DNA from: Tachypleus tridentatus
Taxonomy: Eukaryota; Arthropoda; Merostomata; Xiphosura; Limulidae
Assembly (NCBI RefSeq): GCF_004210375.1
Contig: NC_134830.1
Location: forward strand, 45,513,094 to 45,577,093
Reading direction: 5' to 3'
Length of the DNA stretch: 64,000 nucleotides
Shown: in pieces, positions 51,611-63,930 of the stretch
Layout: each line of letters opens with the position of its first letter
Numbering within the stretch: position 1 is the stretch's first letter
The notes under the pieces: generated by a model
Told to the model about the DNA's origin: nothing
The model's input: the letters and a program-made list of their open reading frames with translations, nothing else
Database searches by the model: none
Translations under genes and position numbers: made by a program

Positions 51611-53526
51611 AAACAAGAAAGGTTTAACATTTTCCTTACTTGAAAATGTATTTCCAACAGATATATCTCTACACATACAATAGTTATTTCTCATGCACCC
51701 ACTGTTGAGACCTTGCAAACACAATTAATCTTGAACTATGCTCCACCTGAATTACATTTTAATGTGAGCTTCATTAGTACATGATGTAATCATTTGAAAA
51801 TAATCATCCACCAATAAAAAAGCAACATATGATCCATCCACAGTAGATTCTCATCAACACTTGCATTCAGTATTAACTTCATTCATAGATGAGACAGGAA
51901 TAACGTGAACCAATAATATAGAAAAAAAGTTGGGAAGGTGTTCAGTGAAGTATGTATCTGAAACACATTCTCAAGTAAAGAAAATACTATCTTCTGAAAT
52001 AATCTAAGTAATTCTCTTCACACAGTAGCCAGAATTCTACATTCATACAGTGGAGAGGCCTATGCAAAGGAGAAAACCTAAATGAGTTCCCTTCTCCAAA
52101 TGCAGCAGAAAGGAAAAGCCCATGGAACATGACACCTACTAAAAAGGGCATACTATGATAGAAGGGCAACACTCGTGGGACAGTGCTTTCCTCTAAGGCA
52201 GGGTTTACTTTTATCTAGATGGAAGTACAAAAGGAGGAAGACAAAGATTAGCCAATTTTTCTTGGGGGTGGGTAGAAAATTATATGATCAACTGATTTTT
52301 TTTACATAACAGATTGGATGGACATGAAACGTAGTACAGATTAGCTCAATAATCAGACATATTTTGGTATGTTTTCCACTGTACAATTTAATCACTATAC
52401 ATACAGGAGACTAAGGTCCCTTCCTGATTCCAAAGGAAAACACTTTGGTCCATCCTAATGACCAAAACCAGTGGAAAATCAGTCCTATGGGTGACCTGTA
52501 CTATAATAACCTGGATACTCCTGCCCTACTTCCTAATGCATTGTGCTGCTCACTCTGACTTTTTCTGGAGGGATTCCATAACTGTTAAGAAACTCTCCCA
52601 GTTGACCACCCTAGTAGAAGTAGTTATATATATATAATATGGGAATGGTGAAGATCTCTTGTTCTCCTCTTTTACACCATGGTGAGCAAATGATGTTGAG
52701 GATAATCCATAAAAATGCCTGAACTCAATCAGATTTAACCACCGTAACAGTCTTTTACTGGAAAAAGTACAACAGAATACCATAAAATCTATTTTATAAA
52801 GCCAGCATACATAAGCCATGAAAATGGACAGGCACTCCCTTGGTGCTAGATTATTTCAATGTACTCCTTGGTAAGTACAGTCTAGATGAGGCATTAGCAT
52901 TTTTTTACTTGAAATATCCACATGCCTCCCAGATCTACATAGCATTAGCATGCTGATTGTACTTTGCACAGTATGTGTTGACTTTTGATCTTGAAAATCA
53001 GAAACTCCTGTCACACACGTTCTGCATATGGGTCTGCTTAATGTTAAAAATTGGTTAGTAGACTGAAAAAGACCAATTGAAGGGGAAAATATATGTATAT
53101 TTTAAAACAAGTAGACTGTGTACTGTTTGTTTACTGTTAAAATTTATCACCAACAATTCACAGACTCCTATTGTAAAGGATTCAGCACATACATAAAACC
53201 TCATAGTAATCCCTAAACTGAATAAGAAAAGAATCAGGTGAATGGAGCTCATACAATAAAGAAGCTTGTGAGTCAGCAAAATATCACCACAGGAAGGGAA
53301 AACAAAATATACAAACCCATGGAATCCAAGCAGTAAACAATGAAATTGAGACTACCTGGTCCACATTGAAAAGAGATAGAAAAGTAGATATGAAAATATA
53401 AAAATAACAGTAATGAAACACTTACAAAATGGGGCAGGCTATGCCACAGCAACAGATGTAGATAATTGCAAATCCTAGATCTGAGACCAGAATGCAACCA
53501 ATCACATGTTGCACAATATTAGAAGT
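51611..53526. other. Mixed intronic sequence, possibly retroelement-derived, unassigned
   Basis: About 51980-52850 is somewhat GC-richer with short minus-strand open stretches (51987-52172, 52550-52819) that lack recognisable motifs. A TA tract lies near 52626-52639. No exon fits the phases of the PACT gene here. Confidence 0.35.
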
Positions 53527-53733
53527 ATCACTGACCAGTAGTGAAATACGTATGTAAAAACGGCTGGTTTGGGTTGAGAATTTTTTTTAATGTAGAGGAG
53601 CGAACAACGTTTTGACCTTCTACGGTCATCGTTGCTCGTTCCTCTACATAAAAAAAATCTCAACCAAAACCAGCCGTTTTTACATATATATTTCTCTACA
53701 AGTGGGTTTTCTCATCATCACTGACCAGTAGTG
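53527..53733. mobile_element. Foldback element with 17-bp target-site duplication
   Basis: Arms 53544-53617 and 53624-53693 are inverted copies: ATGTAAAAACGGCTGGTTTG on the left against CCAGCCGTTTTTACAT on the right, then TGTAGAGGAGCGAACAACG against CGTTGCTCGTTCCTCTACA, closing at TGACC-TTCTAC-GGTCA. A 23-bp unpaired tail (CTCTACAAGTGGGTTTTCTC...) follows. The whole is flanked by identical ATCACTGACCAGTAGTG at 53527-53543 and 53717-53733. A duplication of 17 bp is longer than most cut-and-paste elements leave and suggests insertion through a nicked-target (retroposon-like) route. No coding capacity. Confidence 0.85.
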
Positions 53734-55319
53734 TCTCCACTGTCATCACAATATTGAATGACTACTGTGAAGCAGTGTTATATATCTTGGAAGATGCCAG
53801 AAAAGTGAATACGTAATCCAATTAAACCGTGAAAATGTTGTTGTAGTGGTATGTATCAGTTAAAAATAAATTGATCAAGGTATGATGACTGTGCATAAAT
53901 AACATTTAATAATGTTAAATAAATAATAATAATGAGACGTGAAAAAGAAATGGATGCCAGATTAAACAATGAGAACAGATAATGGAACAAAAGCATAGGT
54001 CAATTAAAAGAAAATCAAAGTGAAGATTATTCAAATGAATGTTCCAACTGATATATTTAAAATTTATATTGTTCTTTCAGCTAATAAAGAAAGTTAAGAA
54101 GAGAGGGACAATACAATGAATAGTAACAAAAGGTTAAAACAATAAGTACAAAAGACAAACAGTGCCTGGGAAAGAATGAGCCTGCTAGTGCTCATGCAGA
54201 TTACTGTGTATGTAGGATGTATCATTCTACAGTTGACCAGTATAATACATGTTGACATACGTATACAGAAGTGGGAAATTTGTTAAAGGCTTGTAACCTG
54301 CACACAAATTTACATGGTAGTACATGTGATTTATTAGCTCTTTGTGGTGCACAGAAGTGAGCAGTGTTTCTGAACATTTTTCTCATGCTGTTTAACACAC
54401 ATTTTTGATTAAACAGCAAGACCTTTATTCAACTGTTTAGTTCCCTTGAACATAAGTAGATTATTGTGAAGTTAGACAGAAAAGTACCTACTGCAAATAA
54501 TATATACAGATCACTGCTTCTGAAAATTAATGCAACGTTAAATTTTTGGTATCCAGCTTATGGATACAAACTATAATTATTTCATATCTAAGCATTTCAA
54601 TAGAAAATTGTACCTTTTATCATTATCTTTGTTTGCTCATAACTCTTTTTGCTTATAGTATATATGTTATCAGCATAGAAACATTTCCTGAAGGACTAAT
54701 ATACACGATATTTCTTTGCAAATAAAATGTATGTTCTTACATGTTCAATTAAATATGAATACTGTATGATATCAACAAAATATACAAGACTGTAAAATTA
54801 CATTTGTATTTATTCAGGTTATTTTTAAAAACAATTATAAAGCAATTACAAGTAATCACAATTACCACAAAATGAAAATAACCAAATGTTTTGGTTTACT
54901 GTTTCTCTCTGTATTTATAGTCATTTAATTTGATACAAAATATATCTTTCAACATTTCAAATATTTTTCAGCTTTAACATTACTTTGCAACTGAGATCTA
55001 TTTTTGCATTTGTGTTCTGTTTATGTAATTAAATATATCTATATTTTGCAAATAAAGTCTCATTTAATATGTACATAAGTTGTTCAACAAAATACTTTGT
55101 ACATCTGCTTAACAGATATGATCAAAATGCTAAAAACTATGAGCTTTCAATAATTATTTTCCATTTGGAAGATTATAATAAAAAAGTTAATAATATCAAC
55201 TACAACCAAATTAAACACCAGATATTCCAAGGTTAAAAGTACATCTGAATGAATAAAAGTCAACCAGAATAACATCTTAAAACTGCAAAAAATTATCCAA
55301 ACACAATTTATTAACATAC
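53734..55319. other. Intronic AT-rich sequence
   Basis: Nothing recognised. A short minus-strand open stretch at 54222-54419 has no motif. Confidence 0.5.
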
Positions 55320-55529
55320 ATGTATTCCTCCATTTGCTTTTTATATTGGACCAAATCCTCTTCCAAATCAGAAAGATTTACTTCCATTGATGATAAAGAC
55401 ATTTCAAGCTCAAAACACATGTTATCTGTTTAGAGAGCTGCATAATCAATACAGAGTTTTTAAATTTTTCTTCTTCCAAGGAGGAGAGCAAGTCATTTCT
55501 TACATATTTCCTCTTCTCCAAGAGCTCTT
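55320..55529 (-). pseudogene. PACT-gene coiled-coil exon with frameshift
   Basis: Acceptor TTTTTTTCTTACTCTGATAG (strong), donor GTATGTTAA, 210 nt, phase 1 to 2 if one missing base is restored. First frame: ELLEKRKYVRNDLLSSLEEE, then KFKNSVLIMQLSKQ. After the break near 55423-55432 the second frame gives NMCFELEMSLSSMEVNLSDL then EEDLVQYKKQMEEY. Both halves are clear coiled coil, so the break is a lesion or consensus error in one exon. Confidence 0.6.
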
Positions 55530-56829
55530 CTATCAGAGTAAGAAAAAAACTATTGCTTAAAAAAGTTACTTTATTAACTGAAAATCCATACTTTTCATAC
55601 CTTTTGACCATTAGTGCTTTATGAGCTGTTCTGTATATTGTAACTTATCAAAGCATATTTTTAAAATCATACTGTTTAAATTAATGTCCATAAAAGCATA
55701 AACTGCTACAATTATTTACTACAGTATCCATTTATGCAAATGAAGAAAAGCCAGGTTCAAGATAGGTAATTTGTGTGTGTATGTGAACATATAAAATAAA
55801 TTAAAAATGGAAACATATAGAACTACTATGTAAATAGTTCAGAATCTAAAAGGTGAGTAACTGGACATTTAACAGAAAATAAGTGATGAATTTCAATAAA
55901 TAAATATATATTTACACTAGTAAAGAGCTAAGCAAACTGTTGTAAGAGATCTCAAAATCAAAGACAACTCCTGAATGCAAGTGGTCATTTAAAACAACTG
56001 CCAGTGGAATAAATAAAAAAATTAATAAACTTACCTTGGTACAAATAGGATACATTCATTTAAAACTGCTGAATTTTTTTTAAAGATAACAGTACAATTG
56101 ATCCTTAGCAGACAGACAAACAAGTTATTGATATATCTTGAAAATGACATAGTAGAATAAAAACGACTCCAGAGTTTAGTTTTGAAAATAATAATAATGA
56201 TACAGATAAATGACAACAACATTGTTTCTTTTAAACTGAAAACTACAGAATCTGCTAAAAGTAAAAATAGAGTATCAGCATAGATTCCTCAATTTGCCAT
56301 ATAGATGTTAACAGCTTCACTATAAACAAGAAAATCTGAATCTTAGTGGGAAAGTGGATCTAATACATATCCTCCTAATTGGAGAACTACGAGTAAGTTG
56401 ATTAATCCTCTGCATTGTATCAAGGACATTCAGAACTTTAGTCTTTTATATATATATATATCACTAAAGCAACTCAACAAGGAAGGGTTTTTTCATATTT
56501 CAGAGGTATATCTACTTGTTTTGCAGCATAATGAAGAGGTGTAACACACACAAAAGATGTTATATATTTATAATAATTCAAATATGTATCTTAATACACT
56601 TGCATGTCTGCTTTATAAGCATACCATGCATTTTCTGTCTTCTTATTTCAATACAGTTTCTAAGTTATTCTTATATGTTACTTTTTCACATAACCTGTGA
56701 TCCACAAAAACCATTACATTGTTTTGTTCTAACAGTCTTCATTCATTGTTATTTTCCTGTCACCAGGTTTTGCAGTGAAAAATACAGCACTCCTTAACTT
56801 TCTTAGTATGGACTAGGTGTATTACACGG
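55530..56829. other. Intronic AT-rich sequence
   Basis: Contains a short TA run near 56450-56461. Open stretches on both strands lack motifs or splice context. Confidence 0.5.
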
Positions 56830-57110
56830 ATCTTCTGACCCCAAACTGATCATCAGTTTCCATACTTGTTTTGTGTGTCGTCATGATTGTTTGCAAGTTT
56901 TCATTAAGTGTTACAAATTTTTTATATGCAAAAATAACAGAATTTTTACTAATATTTCTACTAAACATTTGTCTGTGAATATATGGAGTATAGAGTTGAA
57001 GTTTTGATTGCTCCAAGTGCAAAGTTAGTTTCAGTTTATAATTAAAAGTACTTTTCTTCATATAAAAATCTTCAAATTTCATTTGCATAATCTCTAAATC
57101 CTTCTAAATA
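56830..57110 (-). repeat. Dispersed repeat, module Z copy (inverted)
   Basis: Minus-strand TGAAGAAAAGTACTTTTAAT, then TATAAACTGAAACTAACTTTGC, TATATTCACAGACAAAT matches the minus strand of 63640-63930 (TGAAGAAAAGTTTTCTTAAT, then TTTAATCTGAAAATAACTTTGC, TATATTCATGGACAAAT). The minus-strand open stretch here (56822-57088) is therefore probably repeat sequence, not a gene exon. Confidence 0.6.
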
Positions 57111-57778
57111 AATATCAAGTCCTTTTTTAAAAATAAACTTTATATAGTATCGATTATTTTTCTACTGCAAATCTATATGGAGTCGGCTAATTTGACCAAT
57201 GTAGCAATCACCATGAAAAATTAGGAGATAAATCTAAATTAGTTTTATTTTTCTACAGAGAAAGACTGCACATTATAACAGGACACCACAAGTGTTTATC
57301 TTTAATAGCTTAAAGCTTCTAGCAGTATATATCAATTCATATTCAATTTTATTGTTTTATTGCCTGTTGAACTATGTCTGACTAGTAATCCTACAATACA
57401 AGCTATAAATCAGTCGTTAAATGTAAAGTTTCCATTACTGTAATTACATAATGCATAAGCTGTTTATGAATGTATTTCATTAATAATTTTTATCATTAAT
57501 ATTATTTTTAATTATCTTGTCTCATTTAACTTAACAAGTTTCTAATTTACATTTTAGTAACTTTTATTATAATATATAGAAATAAACAAGAAATACAATA
57601 CTTCTCTGGATCTAATTGTTTTGTTGTTGACTGTCAATAAAATTTAAGCCTACTCTTTTATATTAATGATACTACTACACAAAGTAATGTTTATTTATTT
57701 AAATAATGACCTATGAACACACACCAAACAATGTCCAATAACTGCCATATTTTTCTGGCTTTCTAGCTATACAATAAG
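57111..57778. other. Intronic AT-rich sequence
   Basis: Nothing recognised. Confidence 0.5.
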
Positions 57779-57923
57779 TTTGGTTTGTTTGGAAGTTAGC
57801 ACAAAGCCATACAAAGGGTATCTGTACATCTGACAGACTAGAAGGAAGTCAACTTGTCATAACCACCCACAAACAACCCTTAAACTGCTCATTTACTGAT
57901 GAATTGTGGGATTGACCATCATA
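57779..57923 (-). mobile_element. tRNA-derived SINE, 3' part only
   Basis: On the plus strand: TTTGGTTTGTTTGGAAGTTA, CACAAAGCCATACAAAGGGT, ACTAGAAGGAAGTCAACTTG, CATAACCACCCAC, GGGATTGACCATCATA, the reverse complement of the SINE body at 2913-3088 and beyond it. The tRNA head (A and B boxes) is missing, so this is a 5'-truncated or eroded copy. Confidence 0.8.
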
Positions 57924-60220
57924 GAGAGATACTGGCAATTTACAAAAGAGAGGATGTGACAGGTGGTTATGATAAGTGAGTCTAATGTTATAATTTTCCA
58001 AAACTGAAAATATATTTCCAATGTAAAAGTAGATAAATCCACAGTCAGGTCGTCCTGAAGCCCAAGAAAAAATGCTGTTCACTGGGGGAACTCCTAAAGT
58101 GGTGATGTTAACTTCAGAATACATTGTCATAGAAAGATTCACCAAATTTGAGTGCAGAAACAGAATGACTGGAATGAATTGATAAATACTAATATAAGGA
58201 ACAAGTTGAATGAGAGCAAATTAATTTAAAAAAAGAACCACTTCATGGGCAATTAAAGTTGAACATGAAGCATTAAACAAACAAAAGAGCATGTCTAAGC
58301 TCAAATGCTGCCAAATGAAAAGCAATAGTTTGGTAGGGAAGTGTAGAAAGAGTCACGTGTCATGTGAACATGTCATGCTTCTATTGATGATGAGGTGACA
58401 CATGAGGATTTGCACAAGACATGCTGGAGTCTTGCAATTCCAGTAGGGAGAGCAGAAGCCTTGTTGTATGGATGAATAAACAGTTTTATACAAAGGACAG
58501 CATTGAATGGAAATATCTAATCTTATAATAGGAAGTAAGTACTGTATTGTAATTTCAAGTTTATTGCTCTGTAAACAAATAAGAATTGTAAATTATCAAA
58601 ATTATACTTCACCCGAGTAATATCTATATTACAGTTAGTATCTTATATTAAATTTCATACTTGTTGTAGCAGTGGTAAATAAATTAGAGATGAGGAAAGA
58701 CCTGAAGAACAAATGTCACCATACTCATAGGAGGGAAGACTGAGAATTTTCTAAAGTATTTCCTTAAGCACTTAAAATTTATATATTGTTAACATTTCAT
58801 TTATTAACTATTTTTAAATGCCAAGTTTATTCACATACAATGATAATAAAGTAGTTTATTAAATTTTCAATATAACTCTAAAACTATCTTGACATGCACA
58901 CCTGTCCATAATTAAGAGGGTTAATCAGCCTAATGTTAAGAAATGCAGTTCTGTTAAAATTGCACAAAATATTAAAGTGACTATAAAGAGAAGACCAAAT
59001 TCAAGGAAAATAACCATACATGGCAACCCTGCCCTTGAGGTAAACATGGTATACCCAAAGGAGGTATGAAGTAATGCTGCATGTTGTGCAAGGACATGAA
59101 CAGCAGTGTCTTCCAATGGTAGGTAAACTAATGCCTTGAAATTGTGAACTTCCTTCAGCCACATGTCAGTTATTATTCTGAATATTCCTGATGTTAACTT
59201 TGAAATAGGCAACTTCAGGTTTAAACACTCTGGCAAATGACCATGGTCAAGTCAGTCCAAGAGAAGTTATCTCTGATTAAATAAAAGTAACTGTCAGTGA
59301 CAAACAAACAAATACACACATTGTGTTTGTGTAATAATAAATAGTTTTTTATGTTTCATTGTATTCAGTCAATTTATTTCATTTTCATCGACTCAGTTAT
59401 TTAGTGAATTCAGATACACAGTAATAGATATCTTGACAAATCTCTTGCTATTCAGTTGACTTATCCCACTGCTTTCAGAAAAATCAATTTCACCTGAAAA
59501 TACCACAGCCATCAACCAATATCAACAGTTAACAACTGGTTGTGTGAACACACACTAGCCACCAGCAACAAATAATTTTCATGGTGTAAGTAATCAGTCA
59601 GTGAAAACTGAAGTTTAGAACATCCTATAGGAATAATATCACAGCCTCCAGAACTTCTCTTTGCAACTTGCTTTTATATGTAAACAAGGCAGTATCTTTG
59701 GCAATAAAGGCATTCATTAAATAATTGAGTATTTAACATTTTAATGCATAAATATCAAATGAACATTTACTCTCATTATGAAAATACACATTTATTCACA
59801 TATGTATAAGAAATGTACCTTTTCTTAAAAATCGTACATAGGGGTATTATTCTGAAGATAATTTTTTAGAAAAATGCTTTCAAATTCAAATACTAAAACT
59901 GCAAAATTTACTGTAGCATAAGTACAAAATATAACATGTAACACAACCATAATTCAGTTTTTCCTACTTGTCAAAACAAGAAACAAATATTCCATTACTA
60001 ACACTCAACATAATTCTAAAGTAAACACCACAAGACAAGAGGAAAATAAATATCTAAATTCTTATATTTTATATAGATGAAAAAGCTATGCCTACATATG
60101 TGACATACTTCACATTAACCTTTGCAAGCAAATGATAACTGATGTCAAAAGGTCAAAAACTTGAAATATTTTAATTTTTCACATTAACCAGCAGCAAACA
60201 TTAACTCATCAAGAACATAC
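57924..60220. other. Intronic sequence with unassigned open stretches
   Basis: A minus-strand open stretch at 58925-59236 (103 codons, from MPECLNLKLPISKLTSGIF; hydrophobic C-terminal half with VIFLEFGLLFIV) and another at 57849-58145, partly inside the SINE, have no recognised domain. Their composition differs from the AT-rich flanks, so they may be old retroelement sequence. Confidence 0.3.
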
Positions 60221-60420
60221 TTTGTGTTCTGATCGTCCACTTTAAGTGAGAATTTTCAATTTTCAGATTTTTGTTCAATGGTTTAAGGTGATGAACAGCT
60301 CGATCATGTTGGAACAGCTTGATGTTGGCTTCTTTCCTTATTCAATGAAAGTTTAGTTCCTTCCAGTTCTTTCACCAATTCATCAAAAAGCTCTTTTAAA
60401 TTTACATTTTGATGTCCTTC
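60221..60420 (-). pseudogene. PACT-gene coiled-coil exon with frameshift
   Basis: Acceptor TTTTCTGTATTTTAG, donor GTATGTTCTT, 200 nt, phase 0 to 1 after removing one extra base. First frame: EGHQNVNLKELFDELVKELE then GTKLSLNKERSQH. After a +1 shift near 60319-60327: KLFQHDRAVHHLKPLNKNLK then IENSHLKWTIRTQ. Strong coiled-coil pattern. The phase-1 end joins the 55.4 kb exon, whose first 2 nt complete a Lys codon. Confidence 0.6.
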
Positions 60421-60764
60421 CTAAAATACAGAAAATTTATTTGATCTTGCTGAGTTTTCAGACAGTTAAAGAAAATTGTATCGCACTGTATCACAGTACT
60501 TTTGTTTCTTTTGTTATTGTAAAAACAAAAATAACTGATAAATAAATTTATGGTCATTACATGTAACTTTCAGTATACATATTTCAGTAAGTATTAAATC
60601 AATAGTTCCGTTACATACAATATCTCAATGTGTAACACTTCACTGTTGGAATGTAATTCATTGTTTAATCCTTTCATGCCAGGTCATGGGTGAAAGACCA
60701 TGTCTTCACATTTGTTGGCTTGCAGTCAAACTTTCACTGAACTACTATTTTATGAACATATGTC
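60421..60764. other. AT-rich non-coding sequence
   Basis: Nothing recognised. Earlier exons of the PACT gene are expected to the right, but I could not identify any up to 64000. Confidence 0.45.
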
Positions 60765-61435
60765 AATTATGTTTGGAATCAAATTGTAGATTACAATTCA
60801 AACTTTATTATACAAGAGTTAATTTCTTAATTTAAATAAAAGTAAATATTAAAAAACACACCTAAATATAGAGTTCAGTGAGTCATGTAGTATATTCAAT
60901 GCAGCACTGTTTAAAATTATGTTTGTGATTCAACGTAATAAGTCTATAGTTTCATACAAATTAGGTACTTAAATTACCAATACTGACAAGCTAGAATATA
61001 AAAAAAATGCCTCATATCTTTTTATTTTGCTGAGATATGGCTTACATACAGAATGAAACACAGTGGCCCCATTCACCTCTTTCCATTTTTGGAAATAGTT
61101 TTTTATACACACTTACTTCAACACACAATATGTGAACAATGAATCAACAGCTTAGAATGTCCTCTAGTGGTTTTCTCAGCAATTTTAATATGTAATCTGT
61201 GAAAAGGCTACCATGTTTTTTCAAACCAAAATTTCAAGAAGGTAGTCTGCTCAAAGTTTCAAACTTTTTAAACCTAAATATAACTTAGTATCTAAGCTTA
61301 ATAAAATTATAGTGGAATTTCATGGTATCAGTATAAATATTTATGATTTTGTTTGGTTATTCAATTGTATATATAAAATTTAAAAAAGAAAAATTGTTTG
61401 ATATCTCCTAGTGCAAATTTTAAAAGGCTTAGCAA
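60765..61435 (+). repeat. Dispersed non-coding repeat family, module X, copy 2
   Basis: Direct-orientation match to 5255-5935 over the full length, with the same ordered landmarks (GAGTTAATTTCTTAATTTAA, CATATCTTTTTATTTT, ATCAACAGCTTAGAAT, AAAGGCTTAGCAA). It differs by many substitutions and small indels, so it is old. It lies outside the identified exons. Confidence 0.75.
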
Positions 61436-63639
61436 GCCAGTTCAAAGGTCATAGCAACAAGAGATAATTGTTTGCTTTACTTTTTTATTTATTGTTCTAT
61501 ATTTTAAGAAAATTAAATTTCATAACTTATTTCTAAATAATAATAACCTATATACATATATAATGTATAATAATTGATATGTCACTGAATACTACAAAAT
61601 ATTAGTCAACTAAAACATAAGCAAGTCATAGAAGACTATAGGTCACTTTTATATTATTGGATACATAACATGAGTGCACATGCACTGCATCAATGCAAGT
61701 TATGTAATGTTAGCTAGGTATGACTGGAAGGTCAATACAATAATAAAAAAGTATATATACATAAATGTATAATGTTATGAAACTTAAGCTACTTAGACTA
61801 AACATTTGCAGTTTTGTGTTATGATATGAAGTAATTCTAACACAAGAAAAAGCATAACTTATACTTATTTCCCAATCTTTTTATGATAGTTATGAGGATG
61901 ATGAACTGACAGATCTCATGCAGTTATGGTACAGAAATTAATAAAATGTAAAGTCTTACTTAAAACAAACATTTAAAATGTATTTAAAATAATATTTGAG
62001 AATTTTGGGATGAAGAAAAGCTTTTTTTAATCATAACATGAAATCACTTTGTATTCAGACTAGTAATGAAACATACTCAATAATTTCACAAACAAATCTT
62101 TAGGAAAATAATTCATTAAAAAATCTGATTTTTTGTGTACAAAATATTGCAATATTTACCAAAAGTCTACCAAATTTTTTGAAGATACATATGCTGTATC
62201 AAAATTTATAATGTAAACAGTTAACATGTGCAACGTGTAGACAAACTCGTGTATATTATACCAAGTCCATTGCAAAAGAGTTGAGAAAGTGCAACTGCAT
62301 TGTGATAAATAGAATTGCAGTGCTACATTGTGCCAGATTTTTGAGGTGATGTTCTGTTTTTTCTAAAACCTATGTGTTGGATTAAGAAATAAGACTTGAT
62401 GGAATAAACAAACAGTTTTTTATTTTGTAGCTCTGACAGTATTCTGAAAATAGAAGTTACATGTGGTTTAATACTTTTACATATATATGTATGTATGGTC
62501 CAATGGGCTTTTCATGGCATGTAGAATTTTTTCAGAAAAAAGTGGATGTTGAGCGACAGGTAATTTCATATTTAAAATGCCTTTGTTGTACACATTTTAT
62601 TTTTGTATGACTTAAGGAATTACCACATATCTAAGGACCTGACATTGTTTTGTTTTGGTATTTTATTGCATCTTTCTTGAATTTTTTTTTCTATTTAGTC
62701 TTTTGTCATTGGTTGAAAAGTTGGAATTCTCCTATTTTGAAAGTACCTGTTTGTTTTTTTTGTGTCCATCAACCCAGCCAGATATAAATATCACTTAATA
62801 TGCTTTTGTTCTATGTATATTGATACATGTATAAAAGCCCAGGCCACAAATTTCATAGAAATACTACCAAATAAGATTAGACTCTGCTGTTTGAATATTA
62901 CAGTATGGTAACATGATTTTAAGTTTAATCTCAAACTAAAATGCTCAAGTATTTAAATAGAATTTCAAAAGTTGCATAAATCTGGTGCACAAAAATAACT
63001 AAACGTTTGGCATACACTTCTGAAAACCCTTTTGTCATGCAGTGATGGATCAAAAAAAAATCCTCAAGTTCAGGTAAAACTATGAGTTTTTTGGTTTTTT
63101 TTCACAAACAAGAATATGTCCAATCATACCCAGAATGTTATCTTCCTTATTCTTTATGCCTGAAAGTACACTTTTACTATGATAGACTTGAAAGAAGGAA
63201 ATGTCTACATACAAAGTTAACTATATGAAGTTCATTATACCTTACAAAATGTAAACTTTAAAATATCAGGTCATTCCTTAAGTAACGTCCAATATTTGGT
63301 ACAGAAAAAGAGAAATAATTTTAAATGCTTTTTATGTTATTTAATCAATAATGTATGTTCCATTATTATTTTTTGAATTCCTCTTAATTAGTTATTGAAA
63401 TATTTTTAGCCAAAAATGTGTGAGAATGGCATTTCATTTCTATTTCTTTTTGTCTGCTATAAATCACTCTTCAGGAGTCTTTTGATTCAATACCAGAATT
63501 AATCAAATTGACTTGACTTCCACCACTGCATAGAATAATTTGTTTTCACTCTCTCAACACATGCTCAGTAAATCTGAATGGCCACATGCTCTCTTTGTAC
63601 TCATTTAAAGTTTTTATAGATTTAATACTCAATATAGTA
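61436..63639. other. AT-rich non-coding sequence with a module-Y fragment
   Basis: A short match to module Y lies at about 62155-62195 (GTCTACCAAATTTTTTGAAG). The rest is AT-rich, without a supported gene. Confidence 0.4.
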
Positions 63640-63930
63640 TGTATATCTTCAGAAAATTTGGCAGTCTTTCAGTTAATATTACAAGTCTTTCAAATACAGA
63701 AAATCATATTTTTAGTTAATTTATTTTATTAAAATTTCTTCAAGATTTGTCCATGAATATATTGAGTATTTGTTTTGAATAGTCTGCAAAGTTATTTTCA
63801 GATTAAAATTAAGAAAACTTTTCTTCATTTAAAAACTCAAATTACTCTTGTCCAATCTCCAAAACCTCTTAAATGTATTTCAAACATTTATTTCAGCAAA
63901 ACTTTATCTGTCAGTTTGTCTGCTCTATCT
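63640..63930 (-). repeat. Dispersed repeat, modules Z and Y (inverted)
   Basis: Minus strand: module Z about 63930-63730 (matches 57110-56830), then module Y about 63690-63640 (ATATTAACTGAAAGACTGCC, then AAGATATACATACTATATTG), which matches 5950-6010 on plus. The short plus-strand open stretch at 63775-63957 lies across this repeat and is not supported as a gene. Confidence 0.6.

Larger units (their letters stand above)
38233..60420 (-). pseudogene. Pericentrin/AKAP9-like gene, seven exon candidates, with disabling lesions
   Basis: Gene model in minus order: 60420-60221, 55529-55320, 50202-50071, 49711-49581, 45414-45350, 44632-44459, 38646-38298 (or read through to 38233). Phases agree at every junction when the two frameshifts are allowed for. 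The early exons encode charged coiled coil and the last a PACT domain, the order seen at the C terminus of pericentrin and AKAP9/AKAP450, which anchor gamma-tubulin and kinase complexes at the centrosome. The N-terminal part must lie beyond the right edge. Lesions are a +1 shift near 60320, a missing base near 55425 and a TAA at 44549-44551. That fits a decaying duplicate, or a live gene with assembly errors. Introns are 0.4-5.8 kb and hold several retroelements. Confidence 0.65.

Noticed and set aside
56822..57088. 88-codon minus frame as a further coiled-coil exon
   Set aside because: The sequence recurs as a diverged repeat at 63640-63930, and no acceptor/donor pair fits the gene's phases.
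58925..59236. 103-codon minus frame as a membrane-protein gene
   Set aside because: A hydrophobic half is visible but there is no family match, splice context or neighbouring exon; left as unassigned sequence.
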